Positions 41,763 through 50,976 of a DNA stretch of 64,000 bases are shown here, in pieces (positions within the stretch are counted from its first letter, which is position 1; every line of letters starts with the position of its first letter). The notes beneath the pieces were generated by a model. That model was not told the DNA's origin. It saw nothing but the letters and a program-made list of their open reading frames with translations, and did no database searches. Source of the DNA: Chimaeribacter arupi (GTDB taxonomy: Bacteria > Pseudomonadota > Gammaproteobacteria > Enterobacterales > Enterobacteriaceae); NCBI RefSeq assembly GCF_002858805.1, contig NZ_PJZI01000031.1, forward strand, positions 1 through 64,000. Direction: 5' to 3'. Position numbers and translations under genes: made by a program.

Positions 41763-41779
41763 TTGGCACTGCCTTTGCT
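41763..41779 (+). promoter_or_regulatory. Sigma-54 promoter of yhdWXYZ
   Basis: TTGGCACTGCCTTTGCT fits the -24/-12 consensus TTGGCACGN4TTGCW, with GG and GC 12 bp apart. It lies about 95 bp before the yhdW start codon. Together with the NtrC site it predicts induction under nitrogen limitation, as known for E. coli yhdW. Confidence 0.88.
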
Positions 41780-41873
41780 AATACCTTTCCAGGGCCATCG
41801 CCCACGAACAGAAAGGGTGCACCAGGGTGTGCCGATAATGAAAACCCACCGTTTCCGCCTCACAGGATGCTTT

Positions 41874-42899
41874 ATGAAGAAGATGATGCTTTCGACATTA
41901 CTTGCTGCCGCCTCCTTTCTTGCCGCAGCAAACCAGGCACACGCAGGCGCCACGCTCGACGCGGTGCAAAAAAAAGGCTTTATCCAGTGCGGGATCAGTG
42001 ACGGCCTGCCGGGCTTCTCCTATGCCGATTCCAGCGGCAAATTCTCCGGGCTGGACGTTGACCTCTGCCGGGGCGTGGCCGCGGCGGTATTCGGTGATGC
42101 CAACAAAGTGAAATACACCCCGCTGACCGCCAAAGAGCGCTTCACCGCGCTGCAATCCGGCGAAGTGGACATCCTGTCACGCAACACCACCTGGACGTCT
42201 TCACGTGACGGCGGCATGGGCATGATCTTCGCCGGGGTGAACTACTACGACGGCATCGGCTTTTTGACCCACCAGAAAGCGGGGCTGAAAAGCGCCAAAG
42301 AGCTGGATGGGGCCACCGTCTGCCTGCAGGCCGGCACCGACACCGAGCTGAACGTGGCGGACTTCTTCAAAGCCAACAAGATGCAGTTCACGCCGGTCAC
42401 CTTTGACCGCTCCGACGAAAGCGCCAAGGCGCTCGACTCCGGCCGTTGCGACACCCTGGCCTCTGACCAGTCCCAGCTCTATGCCTTGCGCATCAAGCTC
42501 GGCAACCCGAATGACTTCATCGTGCTGCCGGAAGTGATCTCCAAAGAGCCGCTGGGGCCGGTCGTGCGCCGCGGTGATGAAGACTGGCTGGCGATCGTGC
42601 GCTGGACGCTGTTCGCGATGCTGAACGCCGAAGAGATGGGCGTGACCTCCGCCAACGTTGACCAACTGGCCGCCAACCCGAAAACCCCGGACATGGCGCA
42701 CCTGCTCGGCAAAGAAGGCAACTACGGCAAAGACCTGAAACTGCCGAACGACTGGGCGGTAAAAATCGTCAAGCAGGTCGGCAACTATGGCGAAGTGTTT
42801 GAGCGCAACGTTGGTATGGGCAGCGAGCTGAAAATCAAACGCGGCCTGAACGCCCTCTGGAACCAGGGCGGCATCCAGTACGCCCCGACAGTACGTTAA
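41874..42899 (+). CDS. yhdW: Amino-acid ABC transporter periplasmic binding protein YhdW/AapJ
   Basis: 341 residues from the ATG at 41874, which has AGGA 9 nt upstream and opens a signal peptide (KKMMLSTLLAAASFLAAANQ, cleavage near QAHA). The longer frame upstream runs through the promoter and is not used. A type 2 solute-binding fold with SAKELDGATVCLQAGTDTEL. The AapJ/YhdW/BztA group binds general L-amino acids. It is the first gene of a four-gene transporter operon driven by sigma-54 and NtrC, so it probably scavenges amino acids as nitrogen sources. A very stable hairpin follows before yhdX. Confidence 0.95.
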   Translation: MKKMMLSTLLAAASFLAAANQAHAGATLDAVQKKGFIQCGISDGLPGFSYADSSGKFSGLDVDLCRGVAAAVFGDANKVKYTPLTAKERFTALQSGEVDILSRNTTWTSSRDGGMGMIFAGVNYYDGIGFLTHQKAGLKSAKELDGATVCLQAGTDTELNVADFFKANKMQFTPVTFDRSDESAKALDSGRCDTLASDQSQLYALRIKLGNPNDFIVLPEVISKEPLGPVVRRGDEDWLAIVRWTLFAMLNAEEMGVTSANVDQLAANPKTPDMAHLLGKEGNYGKDLKLPNDWAVKIVKQVGNYGEVFERNVGMGSELKIKRGLNALWNQGGIQYAPTVR

Positions 42900-42906
42900 A
42901 CCCGGT

Positions 42907-42933
42907 GCGCCCCCGGCAGCACGCCGGGGGCGC
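42907..42933 (+). other. Intercistronic hairpin between yhdW and yhdX
   Basis: GCGCCCCCGGC-AGCAC-GCCGGGGGCGC, a perfect 11-bp GC stem with no U-tract, 8 bp after the yhdW stop codon. Such structures commonly stabilise the binding-protein mRNA and lower expression of the permease genes downstream. Confidence 0.65.
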
Positions 42934-43007
42934 CCTCCCGCTATTGCGTCACGGTGTGATGACAACACGGCCCGTTGCCGTGTTGCCCCTGTTCTGAGGT
43001 TCCTGTT

Positions 43008-44186
43008 ATGTCGCAACGCCCAACCGGAAAAGGCAGCTTTTCGCTGACCAACCCCGCGGTTCGCGCCTGGATTTACCAACTTATCGCGGTGGCTTTGCTG
43101 CTCGCCTGTGGCGGCTATCTCCTGCACAACACGGTGGTTAACCTCTCCACCCGCGGCATTACCTCCGGGTTTGCCTTCCTGAATAACAGCGCCGGGTTCG
43201 GCGTGATCCAACACCTGATTGACTATGAGCAGGGCGACACCTACGGCCGCCTGTTTGTGGTCGGCCTGCTGAACACGCTGCTGGTGTCGGTGCTCTGTAT
43301 TGTGTTTGCCTCGCTGCTCGGCTTTGTGGTCGGCCTCGGGCGGCTCTCGGACAACTGGCTGATCCGCAAGCTCTCGACGATTTACGTCGAAACCTTCCGC
43401 AACATCCCGCCGTTGCTGCAAATCTTCTTCTGGTACTTCGCGGTGTTGCGCAACCTGCCCGGCCCGCGCCAGAGCCTCGATGCCTTCGGCGTGATCTTTA
43501 TGAGCAACCGCGGCCTCTATCTGCCGTCGCCCCAATTAGGGGAAGGCGCGCTGGCCGCCGTGGTCGCGCTGCTGCTGGCTGTCGCCGCGATTGCCGCCCT
43601 CGCCCGTTACAACCGCTTCCGTCAGATCCACACCGGCCGGGTGTGGCGCATCTGGCCCTGGGCGCTGCTGCTGATCGTGGGGTTGCCGCTGCTGGCGCAC
43701 ATGCTGTTCGGCGCGGCGCTGCACTGGGACTTACCGGCGCTGCGCGGCTTCAACTTCCGCGGCGGTATGGTGCTGATCCCGGAACTGGCGGCGCTCACTG
43801 TCGCGCTCTCGGTCTATACCTCGGCGTTTATCGCGGAGGTGATCCGCTCCGGCATCCAGTCGGTGCCGTCCGGCCAGCACGAGGCGGCGCGCTCACTTGG
43901 CCTGCCGAACCCGGTGACGCTGCGCCAGGTGGTGTTGCCGCAGGCGCTGCGGGTAATCATCCCGCCGCTCACCAGCCAGTACCTCAACGTGGTGAAAAAC
44001 TCCTCGCTGGCGGCGGCCATCGGCTACCCGGACATGGTGTCGCTGTTTGCCGGGACGGTGCTCAACCAGACCGGCCAGGCGATTGAAACCATCGCCATGA
44101 CCATGTCGGTGTACCTGATTATCAGCCTGCTGATCTCGTTTTTGATGAACGTCTACAACCGGCGCATTGCGCTGGTCGAGCGCTAA
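43008..44186 (+). CDS. yhdX: Amino-acid ABC transporter permease YhdX/AapQ
   Basis: 392 residues from the ATG at 43008 (MSQRPTGKGSFSLTNPAVRA); the frame extends 11 codons upstream without support. An HisM/GlnP-type inner-membrane permease with about eight helices and the coupling loop EAARSLGLPNPVTLRQVVLP. It matches E. coli YhdX over its whole length (RNIPPLLQIFFWYFAVLRNL). It pairs with YhdY. It follows yhdW after a stable hairpin and precedes yhdY by 9 bp. Confidence 0.96.
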   Translation: MSQRPTGKGSFSLTNPAVRAWIYQLIAVALLLACGGYLLHNTVVNLSTRGITSGFAFLNNSAGFGVIQHLIDYEQGDTYGRLFVVGLLNTLLVSVLCIVFASLLGFVVGLGRLSDNWLIRKLSTIYVETFRNIPPLLQIFFWYFAVLRNLPGPRQSLDAFGVIFMSNRGLYLPSPQLGEGALAAVVALLLAVAAIAALARYNRFRQIHTGRVWRIWPWALLLIVGLPLLAHMLFGAALHWDLPALRGFNFRGGMVLIPELAALTVALSVYTSAFIAEVIRSGIQSVPSGQHEAARSLGLPNPVTLRQVVLPQALRVIIPPLTSQYLNVVKNSSLAAAIGYPDMVSLFAGTVLNQTGQAIETIAMTMSVYLIISLLISFLMNVYNRRIALVER

Positions 44187-44195
44187 GAGGCTTCC

Positions 44196-45305
44196 ATGAC
44201 CATGACGTTACCCCCGCCATCACGCAGCGCGGTGCCGCCTTCCGGCCCGGTCGGCCGGGCCGTGCTCTGGGCGCGCCGCAACCTGTTTTCCAGCGTCTTT
44301 AACACCCTGCTGACGCTGTTCTGCCTCTGGCTGCTGTGGCTGATTATCCCGCCGCTGCTGAACTGGGCGGTGTTCCAGGCGAACTGGATAGGCACCACCC
44401 GCGCGGACTGCACCAAAGACGGCGCCTGCTGGGTGTTTATCCATGCCCGCTTCGGCCAGTTTATGTATGGCCTCTACCCCGCTGACCAGCGCTGGCGCAT
44501 CAACCTGGCGCTGGTGATTGGCCTGATCTCCATCGCGCTGATGTTCTGGCGCGGGATGCCGCGCCGTGGGTGTTACATCGCCTGTTGGGCGGTGGCCTAC
44601 CCGCTGCTGACCTGGTGGCTGCTGTATGGCGGCTTCCTTGGCCTGCCGCGGGTTGAAACCCGCCAGTGGGGCGGCCTGACGCTGACGCTGATCATCGCCT
44701 CCATCGGCATCGCCGGGGCATTGCCGCTCGGCATCCTGCTGGCGCTGGGGCGGCGCTCACGCCTGCCCGTCGTGCGCATCCTCTCCATCTGCTTTATTGA
44801 GTTCTGGCGCGGCGTGCCGCTGATCACCGTGCTGTTTATGTCCTCGGTGATGCTGCCGCTGTTCCTGCCGGAAGGCACCAGCATCGACAAACTGCTGCGC
44901 GCGCTGGTCGGGGTGATTTTGTTCCAGTCCGCGTACGTGGCGGAAGTGGTGCGCGGCGGGCTTCAGGCGCTGCCGAAAGGCCAGTACGAGGCGGCGGAGT
45001 CGCTGGCGCTGGGCTACTGGAAAACGCAGGGGCTGGTGATCCTGCCGCAGGCGCTGAAGATGGTGATCCCCGGCCTGGTAAACACCATCATCGCGCTGTT
45101 CAAAGACACCAGCCTGGTGATCATCATCGGCCTGTTTGACCTGTTCAGCAGCGTGCAGCAAGCCACCGTAGACCCGATGTGGCTGGGGATGTCCACGGAG
45201 GGCTACGTCTTCGCCGCGCTGGTCTACTGGATTTTCTGTTTCAGCATGTCGCGCTACAGCCAGCATCTGGAAAGGCGCTTTCACACCGGACGTTCCAACC
45301 ACTGA
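44196..45305 (+). CDS. yhdY: Amino-acid ABC transporter permease YhdY/AapM
   Basis: 369 residues, the second permease of the pair. It has several membrane helices, a central periplasmic insertion with two cysteines (TRADCTKDGACWVF), and the ATPase-coupling loop EAAESLALGYWKTQGLVILP. It forms the heterodimeric channel with YhdX. yhdZ follows after 8 bp. Confidence 0.96.
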   Translation: MTMTLPPPSRSAVPPSGPVGRAVLWARRNLFSSVFNTLLTLFCLWLLWLIIPPLLNWAVFQANWIGTTRADCTKDGACWVFIHARFGQFMYGLYPADQRWRINLALVIGLISIALMFWRGMPRRGCYIACWAVAYPLLTWWLLYGGFLGLPRVETRQWGGLTLTLIIASIGIAGALPLGILLALGRRSRLPVVRILSICFIEFWRGVPLITVLFMSSVMLPLFLPEGTSIDKLLRALVGVILFQSAYVAEVVRGGLQALPKGQYEAAESLALGYWKTQGLVILPQALKMVIPGLVNTIIALFKDTSLVIIIGLFDLFSSVQQATVDPMWLGMSTEGYVFAALVYWIFCFSMSRYSQHLERRFHTGRSNH

Positions 45306-45313
45306 GGTAAACC

Positions 45314-46075
45314 ATGAGCGACCATCAGGTTACAGACGATAAAAAAATGATGATTACGCTGGAAGCAGTCAATAAGTGGTACGGACAGTTCCACGTGCTT
45401 AAAGACATCAACCTGAACGTGAAACAGGGCGAGCGCATTGTGCTGTGCGGCCCGTCAGGTTCCGGCAAATCCACCACCATCCGCTGCATCAACCACCTGG
45501 AGGAGCACCAGCAGGGGCGCATCGTGGTGGACGGCATCGAGCTGAATGACGACTTGCGCAACATTGAGAAAGTGCGCACCGAAGTCGGCATGGTGTTCCA
45601 GCATTTCAACCTGTTCCCGCACCTGACGGTGTTGCAGAACTGCACGCTGGCCCCGACCTGGGTGCGCAAGATGCCGAAAAAAGAGGCGGATGAGCTGGCG
45701 ATGCATTACCTGAAACGGGTGCGGATTGCCGAGCACGCGCACAAATACCCCGGCCAGATTTCCGGCGGCCAGCAGCAGCGGGTGGCGATCGCCCGTTCGC
45801 TCTGTATGAAGCCGAAAATCATGCTGTTTGACGAACCGACCTCCGCGCTTGACCCGGAGATGGTGAAAGAGGTGCTGGACACCATGATCGGCCTGGCGCA
45901 GGACGGCATGACCATGCTCTGCGTCACCCACGAAATGGGCTTTGCCCGCACCGTGGCCGACCGGGTGATCTTTATGGACCGCGGCGAAATCGTCGAACAG
46001 GCCGCCCCACAGGAATTTTTCTCCAACCCACAATCACCGCGCACCCGCGAATTCCTCTCTCAAGTGATTCACTGA
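45314..46075 (+). CDS. yhdZ: Amino-acid ABC transporter ATPase YhdZ/AapP
   Basis: 253 residues with Walker [13 protein letters not shown]-loop [11 protein letters not shown], signature [14 protein letters not shown], Walker [12 protein letters not shown] and switch His CVTHEMGF, all intact. It powers uptake through YhdX/YhdY. It is the last gene of yhdWXYZ. Confidence 0.97.
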   Translation: MSDHQVTDDKKMMITLEAVNKWYGQFHVLKDINLNVKQGERIVLCGPSGSGKSTTIRCINHLEEHQQGRIVVDGIELNDDLRNIEKVRTEVGMVFQHFNLFPHLTVLQNCTLAPTWVRKMPKKEADELAMHYLKRVRIAEHAHKYPGQISGGQQQRVAIARSLCMKPKIMLFDEPTSALDPEMVKEVLDTMIGLAQDGMTMLCVTHEMGFARTVADRVIFMDRGEIVEQAAPQEFFSNPQSPRTREFLSQVIH

Positions 46076-46087
46076 TGCCCTTCCCCT

Positions 46088-46107
46088 GCGCCGGGCCCGC
46101 CCGGCGC
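46088..46107. terminator. GC hairpin between convergent yhdZ and the glycosidase gene
   Basis: GCGCCGGGC-CC-GCCCGGCGC is a 9-bp inverted repeat in the 38-bp gap between convergent genes; no U-tract. Confidence 0.45.
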
Positions 46108-46113
46108 AAACCT

Positions 46114-47181
46114 TCACAGTTGGCTTAACCGCGCGACCAGCGCCATCTCCTGTTCGCTGAACGGCAGGCCGTCCGGCGTCAGCACATCATGGAACCAGAG
46201 CGCGGCGGTCGCTTCGTCCGGCGCAATACCCGGCCACGGCAGCCAGGTCTGGGTTTTGCCCTGCACCAGCCCCCACTGGTAACAGGCCACGCCTTGCGCC
46301 CTGAACAGCGGCAGTTGCTCCGCCATCACACTGCCGACGTGGCGCGCCAGCCACTCCGTACACAGCACCGGGCGCTGGAATGCGGCCAGCCGCGCCAGAA
46401 TCGCCACTTGCCCCGGCGTGTCCACATACGCGTGGTAGCTGACCACATCCGACAGGTGCAGCGCGGCGATGTCGATCGGGTGCCGGAACGCCTGCCCGCA
46501 CGCGTGCCTGTCCGGGATATGCCAGGCGGCCACCGTCAGCGGCTGGCAAGGGTCAGCCTGCCGCGCCCAGCGGAACACCTGGATCATCAGCGACAGCGCG
46601 TAGATGTCCAGCCGGTTGTCATACTCCGCATACTGGCCAACGCCGCAGAAAATGCCGCCGTTGCCCGGCTCGTTATAGAGATCCCACACCCCGATGCGCG
46701 GGTCGTCACGGAAACGGCCGACCACCTCCCGCACATAGGTTTCGATCTGCGGCCAGAGGCCGGGGTTCAGCACCACTGCCCGGCCGGGGCTGCCGGCGGC
46801 CTGGCTGTTATGTACCCCCGGCCGCGGCGCTTTCTGCGGCCCGATGACCGGCTCGTCGCCGGAGAAGGCGCAGTCGTCGAGCAGGGTCAGCATCACCTGG
46901 AAACCGCAGGCGTCGGCTACCGCCAGAAAACGGTCGATGCGCGCCAACAGCCCGGCGCGGTCGTGCTGCCACACCGTAAACGGCAGGTTGGTGCGCAACC
47001 GGGTGTAGCCGTAGCGGCCGGCCCAGCGCAGTTCCTGTTCAATGGTGGCCGGGTCGAACGTCTCCTCCTGCCACATCTCCAGCCAGTTGACCGCGGTGCG
47101 CGGCAGGTAATTAAACCCGCACCCCCAGCGCTGTTGCCGGTGCCAGGCCTGGGCCTGTTCAGTGGGCCATTGTGTATACAT
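46114..47181 (-). CDS. Cytoplasmic clan-A glycoside hydrolase-like protein (GH5-type fold)
   Basis: 355 residues with no signal peptide, so it should act inside the cell. A TIM-barrel glycosidase pattern is visible: the acid/base Glu171 in WDLYNEPGN at the end of strand 4 and a candidate nucleophile Glu276 in RPVLCTEWLAR at strand 7. Such proteins are often named cellulase-like or 1,4-beta-xylanase, but the sequence does not fix the substrate. It is the last gene of the six-gene operon 46114-53326 and follows the GPH symporter by 8 bp. This suggests it cleaves an imported glycoside, perhaps after oxidation by the neighbouring dehydrogenases. Confidence 0.75.
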   Translation of the reverse strand: MYTQWPTEQAQAWHRQQRWGCGFNYLPRTAVNWLEMWQEETFDPATIEQELRWAGRYGYTRLRTNLPFTVWQHDRAGLLARIDRFLAVADACGFQVMLTLLDDCAFSGDEPVIGPQKAPRPGVHNSQAAGSPGRAVVLNPGLWPQIETYVREVVGRFRDDPRIGVWDLYNEPGNGGIFCGVGQYAEYDNRLDIYALSLMIQVFRWARQADPCQPLTVAAWHIPDRHACGQAFRHPIDIAALHLSDVVSYHAYVDTPGQVAILARLAAFQRPVLCTEWLARHVGSVMAEQLPLFRAQGVACYQWGLVQGKTQTWLPWPGIAPDEATAALWFHDVLTPDGLPFSEQEMALVARLSQL

Positions 47182-47189
47182 GCGGCCCC

Positions 47190-48737
47190 CTATTTCGCGC
47201 TGGTGAGCGTGACGGTGCCGACGATGCGGCGTGTGGCCGCGCCGCCCCAGACTTCATCGTACTCATAGCCGGTAAGCTGTTTGATCACCACGCGCGTCTT
47301 CTCATCACAGTCGCGGCAGTCGCCGCCCAGTTTGCGGCGCGCGATCTCTTTAATCAGCAACTGGTGCGTGTCCCGCGTGAGTTTGAACGGATAGGTGGTG
47401 TAGAAACTCACGGCCAGCAGCGCAGCGGTGGCAAAAATCATCAACCCGATAATCGCCTGCAACGCGCCTTCCGGCTGCGTGCCGCTGCCTTTCACAAACC
47501 CGGCCTGCTCCAGCACCAGCCCGATAATCATAATGGCGAGCGCCACGGTACTTTTACGCGTCAGTACCATCACCCCGGCGAAAATCCCCTCACGGCGCTG
47601 TTGGGTGACCATCTCGTCAATATCGGGAATAAAGCTGTAGATATTCCACGGGATATAATACAACCCGGCGCGCGCCGCCCCCAATAACACAAAGACCGCA
47701 GAAAACAGCAGGCCGGGCACGGGTATTTCACCGTAATAGACCACAAACAGGAAACACAGCACGCTGAAAATAACCCCATAGGAGAGGCGTAACGCGGCAG
47801 AGGGCGTGAACCGGCATTTATTCAGCAGCAACATAAAGCCGTAGGTGCCGGGTACCGAGGCAAAAGCCGCAATACTGAGCCAGCCGGACACCGCCACCGT
47901 ATCCTGGTTCAGGCAATACACCACATAATAGGTAAACACCGCGCCGAAGACATCCATCGCCGTAAAGGAGAAAATATAGATAATAATATGCAGCCGGAAA
48001 GCGCGGATACGGAATGACGAGAACAGATCCTGCACCAGATAGGTTAAATGGTTTATTAGCCCGCTGCCGCGTTTCACCTCCGCTTTAAACGCGCCCGCCT
48101 GTTCAATATCTTTGGCTTCCCAGGTGCAGCGCCAGGTAATAAATACCGCGACACAAAAGACGCAGGCAAATATCAGGCCGGTCAGGGTATAGGTAAAGGG
48201 ATTATCTTTACCGGTAAACTGCATAATCACACCGGGCACCGACACCGCCAGGAAGCCGCCCAGTTGCGAGCAGATCATCCTTACCCCTGACAGGCGGCTG
48301 CGCTCCTCGTAGCGGTTGGTCATCTCTGCCGCCAGCGTTTCCCACGGCACCAGCACCATCGCCGACAATAATTCAATCGAGAGATAGGTGCCGAGATAAT
48401 ACCAATAGCCCATATCGGTGAGCCACAGCAGGGCATATAAAAACATTAACGGGGAGCTGAGCAATAAAAAGAAACGGCGGCGGCCGAATTTACGGCCAAG
48501 CCAGGTGTTGCCGAAATTATCGGTGACATAACCCATAATCGGGCTTAATAGCGCGTCGATAACGCGGGCAATGGCAAAAATAGATCCGGCCTCCAGTACC
48601 GTCAGGCCGCAATAACTGGTGTAGAAAAAAAGTAACCAGGTGCCGATAATCGCGAAGGCACCGCCGCCGAAAAGATCTGTTACGCCGTAGCCGATCGCCA
48701 CGCCATAGCCGACCCTGCGTTCAGTAGGTTTGACCAT
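47190..48737 (-). CDS. GPH-family (MFS) sugar/glycoside:cation symporter
   Basis: 515 residues with about 12 membrane helices. Features of glycoside-pentoside-hexuronide symporters are GYGVTDLFGGGAFAIIGTWL in helix 1, SPIMGYVTDNFGNTWLGRKF with the charged cytoplasmic loop GRRRFFLL, and ERSRLSGVRMICSQLGGFLA. The C-terminal tail carries cysteines (GGDCRDCDEKT). It probably imports the glycoside or sugar acid processed by the adjacent enzymes, with H+ or Na+. It is separated by 129 bp from the oxidoreductase gene upstream and 8 bp from the glycosidase downstream. Confidence 0.88.
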   Translation of the reverse strand: MVKPTERRVGYGVAIGYGVTDLFGGGAFAIIGTWLLFFYTSYCGLTVLEAGSIFAIARVIDALLSPIMGYVTDNFGNTWLGRKFGRRRFFLLLSSPLMFLYALLWLTDMGYWYYLGTYLSIELLSAMVLVPWETLAAEMTNRYEERSRLSGVRMICSQLGGFLAVSVPGVIMQFTGKDNPFTYTLTGLIFACVFCVAVFITWRCTWEAKDIEQAGAFKAEVKRGSGLINHLTYLVQDLFSSFRIRAFRLHIIIYIFSFTAMDVFGAVFTYYVVYCLNQDTVAVSGWLSIAAFASVPGTYGFMLLLNKCRFTPSAALRLSYGVIFSVLCFLFVVYYGEIPVPGLLFSAVFVLLGAARAGLYYIPWNIYSFIPDIDEMVTQQRREGIFAGVMVLTRKSTVALAIMIIGLVLEQAGFVKGSGTQPEGALQAIIGLMIFATAALLAVSFYTTYPFKLTRDTHQLLIKEIARRKLGGDCRDCDEKTRVVIKQLTGYEYDEVWGGAATRRIVGTVTLTSAK

Positions 48738-48866
48738 AATAATTGTCCAGTTTGTAAGATATCGGTATTACCGGAAAGCGCCGGCTCTTTTTATTTACTG
48801 CTGGAATGCTGTGCGTGATCTTTTTCTTATTGCGTGATGACAGGTCAGGTAAAAACAGCGCGGAGA

Positions 48867-49892
48867 TTACCGGCCCGGCGTTACCCATTGCCGGGTCTGG
48901 GAGGAACGGTATATCGCCTCCACGATCGCCAGTGATTTTTTCGCCTCCTCAACCGGGGTGTAGTCCGCCGGGGCCGACGGGTGGTGAAGCGCCTGGTAAA
49001 ACTGCCGGATCGCCGCCAGGTGGCCCGCGCCCCAATAGGCTTTGGCGTCACTTTCCGGGGTAGGGTCGCTGATTAAGAGGGTGCGCGCCCCTGCGCAGAC
49101 CCGCCACAGCCGGTTATCCCGCAGTTGCAGCATCCCGGCTTCGCAGTGGATCTCCAGCAGCAGCGGGGCGTCGGTGGTGTAGCTGTTGCTGGCATAGAAC
49201 AGGCCGCGCGCGCCGTTGTGGAAATGCAGCGTCGCCATCGCGCTGTCTTCCGCTTCGGTGACGCCGGCCAGCTCGCCGCTGTCCACCACGCCTTTGACGC
49301 GGGCCACGCCCCCGGCGAACCACTGCATCAGATCCAGCGTGTGGATGGCCTGATTGATCAACAGGCTGCCGCCTTCGGTGGCATAGCGGCCGCGCCACGG
49401 GCTGTGGGTGTAGTAACTGCCGCCGCGTGACCAGGTCAGCACCGCGCTCATGCCGACCATCTTGCCGAGCGTGCCGCCCGCCAGCTCGCTGATGATCTGG
49501 CGGCTGGTGGGGTTAAGCCGGTTCTGGTAGCAGACCGCCAGCCGCCCCGGCGCGCGGGCGGCCGCGGCCGCGATGTCCGCCGCTTCCCGCCCGTCCAGGC
49601 CGATCGGCTTTTCGCAAAATACATGTTTCCCGGCCGCCAGCGCCTCCATCACCATAGTTTTATGCAGGTGGTGCGGCGTGCAGATATGCACCACATCGAT
49701 GTCATCACTCCCCAGCAGGGCGTGGTAATCCCGGTAAAAACGGCAGCCGTAGGTCTGGGCAAGCGCCTGCCCTTTGTCGCTGTCGATCTCCGCCAGCGCC
49801 TGCAAGTGCGCGCCCGGCACCTGTTGCAGCGCCAGCGCATGGCAAAGGTGGATGGCGCCGCCGCCCACAATCGCGGCATTCAGTGTGTTCAT
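48867..49892 (-). CDS. Gfo/Idh/MocA-family oxidoreductase (fourth of the cluster)
   Basis: 341 residues. The N-terminal Rossmann domain has AAIVGGGAIHLCHALAL (GxGxxx-type loop) and the active-site lysine is in VFCEKPIG. The C-terminal sheet domain contains GGSLLINQAIHTLDLMQWFA, with the typical catalytic-region His. Members oxidise or reduce sugars, inositols or sugar acids with NAD(P). The gene follows the third oxidoreductase by 16 bp. It differs enough from its neighbours to act on another position or intermediate. Substrate unknown. Confidence 0.87.
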   Translation of the reverse strand: MNTLNAAIVGGGAIHLCHALALQQVPGAHLQALAEIDSDKGQALAQTYGCRFYRDYHALLGSDDIDVVHICTPHHLHKTMVMEALAAGKHVFCEKPIGLDGREAADIAAAAARAPGRLAVCYQNRLNPTSRQIISELAGGTLGKMVGMSAVLTWSRGGSYYTHSPWRGRYATEGGSLLINQAIHTLDLMQWFAGGVARVKGVVDSGELAGVTEAEDSAMATLHFHNGARGLFYASNSYTTDAPLLLEIHCEAGMLQLRDNRLWRVCAGARTLLISDPTPESDAKAYWGAGHLAAIRQFYQALHHPSAPADYTPVEEAKKSLAIVEAIYRSSQTRQWVTPGR

Positions 49893-49908
49893 GTCGCCTC
49901 CTGGTGCG

Positions 49909-50976
49909 TCAGCGCGCGGCGTTCGCCAGCATCTGCGCTTTTATGCAGAGTTCCGCTGCCTTGAACGCGTGCGCCTGGGTCATGGCGTGTTCGGTGCGGT
50001 GCAGGCAGTCGAGGATCAGCGCGCCGAAATAGGGAAAGCCGACCTGCCCGGCCACCGGGTAGCGGAACTCGCCCACCCGGTTCACCAGATACACCACATC
50101 CTGCTCGCCGCGGGTGAGATCGATATATTTGCGGATCTCGATATAGCCTTCGGTGCCGAGCAGCGTCAGCCGCCCGTCGCCCCAGGTCGTCAGCCCGTCG
50201 GGGGTAAACCAGTCGCAGCGGAAATAGCCGGTCGCGCCGTTTTCGCCGCGCAACATCGCGTCGCCGAAATCCTCAAAGTGCGGATAGTGCGGGTGGCTGA
50301 CGTTGCGCACCTGGCTGGCGACCACCGTGGCATCGCGGTTGCCGGTGTAATAGAGGAATTGCTCGATCTGGTGGCTGCCGATGTCACACAAAATGCCGCC
50401 GAAATCGCGCCGTTCGTAGAACCAGCCGGGGCGGCCCTGCCCTTCGCGGTGCGGCCCGACGCCGAGCGTCTGCACCACCTGGCCAATCGCGCCCTGTTGC
50501 ACCAGCTGGCCGGCGAACACCGCACTCTCCACATGCAGCCGCTCGCTGTAGTAGACCGCGTATTTGCGCCCGGTTTTCGCCACGCTCTCCTGGGCATCCG
50601 CGAGTTGCTCCAGGGTGGTGAGCGGCGCCTTGTCGGTGAAGTAGTCTTTGCCCGCCGCCATCACCTCAAGCCCGAGGGCGCAGCGCCGGCTGGGGACGGC
50701 CGCCCCGGCCACCAGCCTGACCTCGCTGTCTGCCAGGATCTCCGCCAGCGACGCCGCCACCCTCACCTGCGGGTACTGTTGCAGGAACGGTTTCACCTTC
50801 GCCGGGTCGGGATCGTAGACCCATTTCAGCGTTGCCCCCGCCTCCAGCAGGCCGTTGCACATGCCGTAGATATGGCCGTGGTCGAGCGCGGCGGCGGCAA
50901 ACACAAACTCCCCGGCGTTCACCACCGGTTGCGGTTTGCCGACCGGCGCATAGTTCATGCCATCTGAACAGTTCAT
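49909..50976 (-). CDS. Gfo/Idh/MocA-like protein with altered cofactor motifs (third of the cluster)
   Basis: 355 residues. The C-terminal domain is typical for the family (FGGILCDIGSHQIEQFLYYT), but the N-terminal region reads FVFAAAALDHGHIYGMCNGL instead of a GxGxxG dinucleotide loop, and the usual CEKP is replaced by FTDKAPLTT. A lysine is retained (DKAP). Start MNCSDGMNYAPVG overlaps the stop of the preceding gene by 4 bp. It may use the cofactor differently or act on an unusual substrate; alternatively it is simply a divergent subfamily with a shifted loop. Confidence 0.82.
   Translation of the reverse strand: MNCSDGMNYAPVGKPQPVVNAGEFVFAAAALDHGHIYGMCNGLLEAGATLKWVYDPDPAKVKPFLQQYPQVRVAASLAEILADSEVRLVAGAAVPSRRCALGLEVMAAGKDYFTDKAPLTTLEQLADAQESVAKTGRKYAVYYSERLHVESAVFAGQLVQQGAIGQVVQTLGVGPHREGQGRPGWFYERRDFGGILCDIGSHQIEQFLYYTGNRDATVVASQVRNVSHPHYPHFEDFGDAMLRGENGATGYFRCDWFTPDGLTTWGDGRLTLLGTEGYIEIRKYIDLTRGEQDVVYLVNRVGEFRYPVAGQVGFPYFGALILDCLHRTEHAMTQAHAFKAAELCIKAQMLANAAR

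Noticed and set aside
42201-43535. 444-codon minus-strand frame across yhdW-yhdX
   Set aside because: It spans the yhdW-yhdX junction in antisense and has shadow-type composition.
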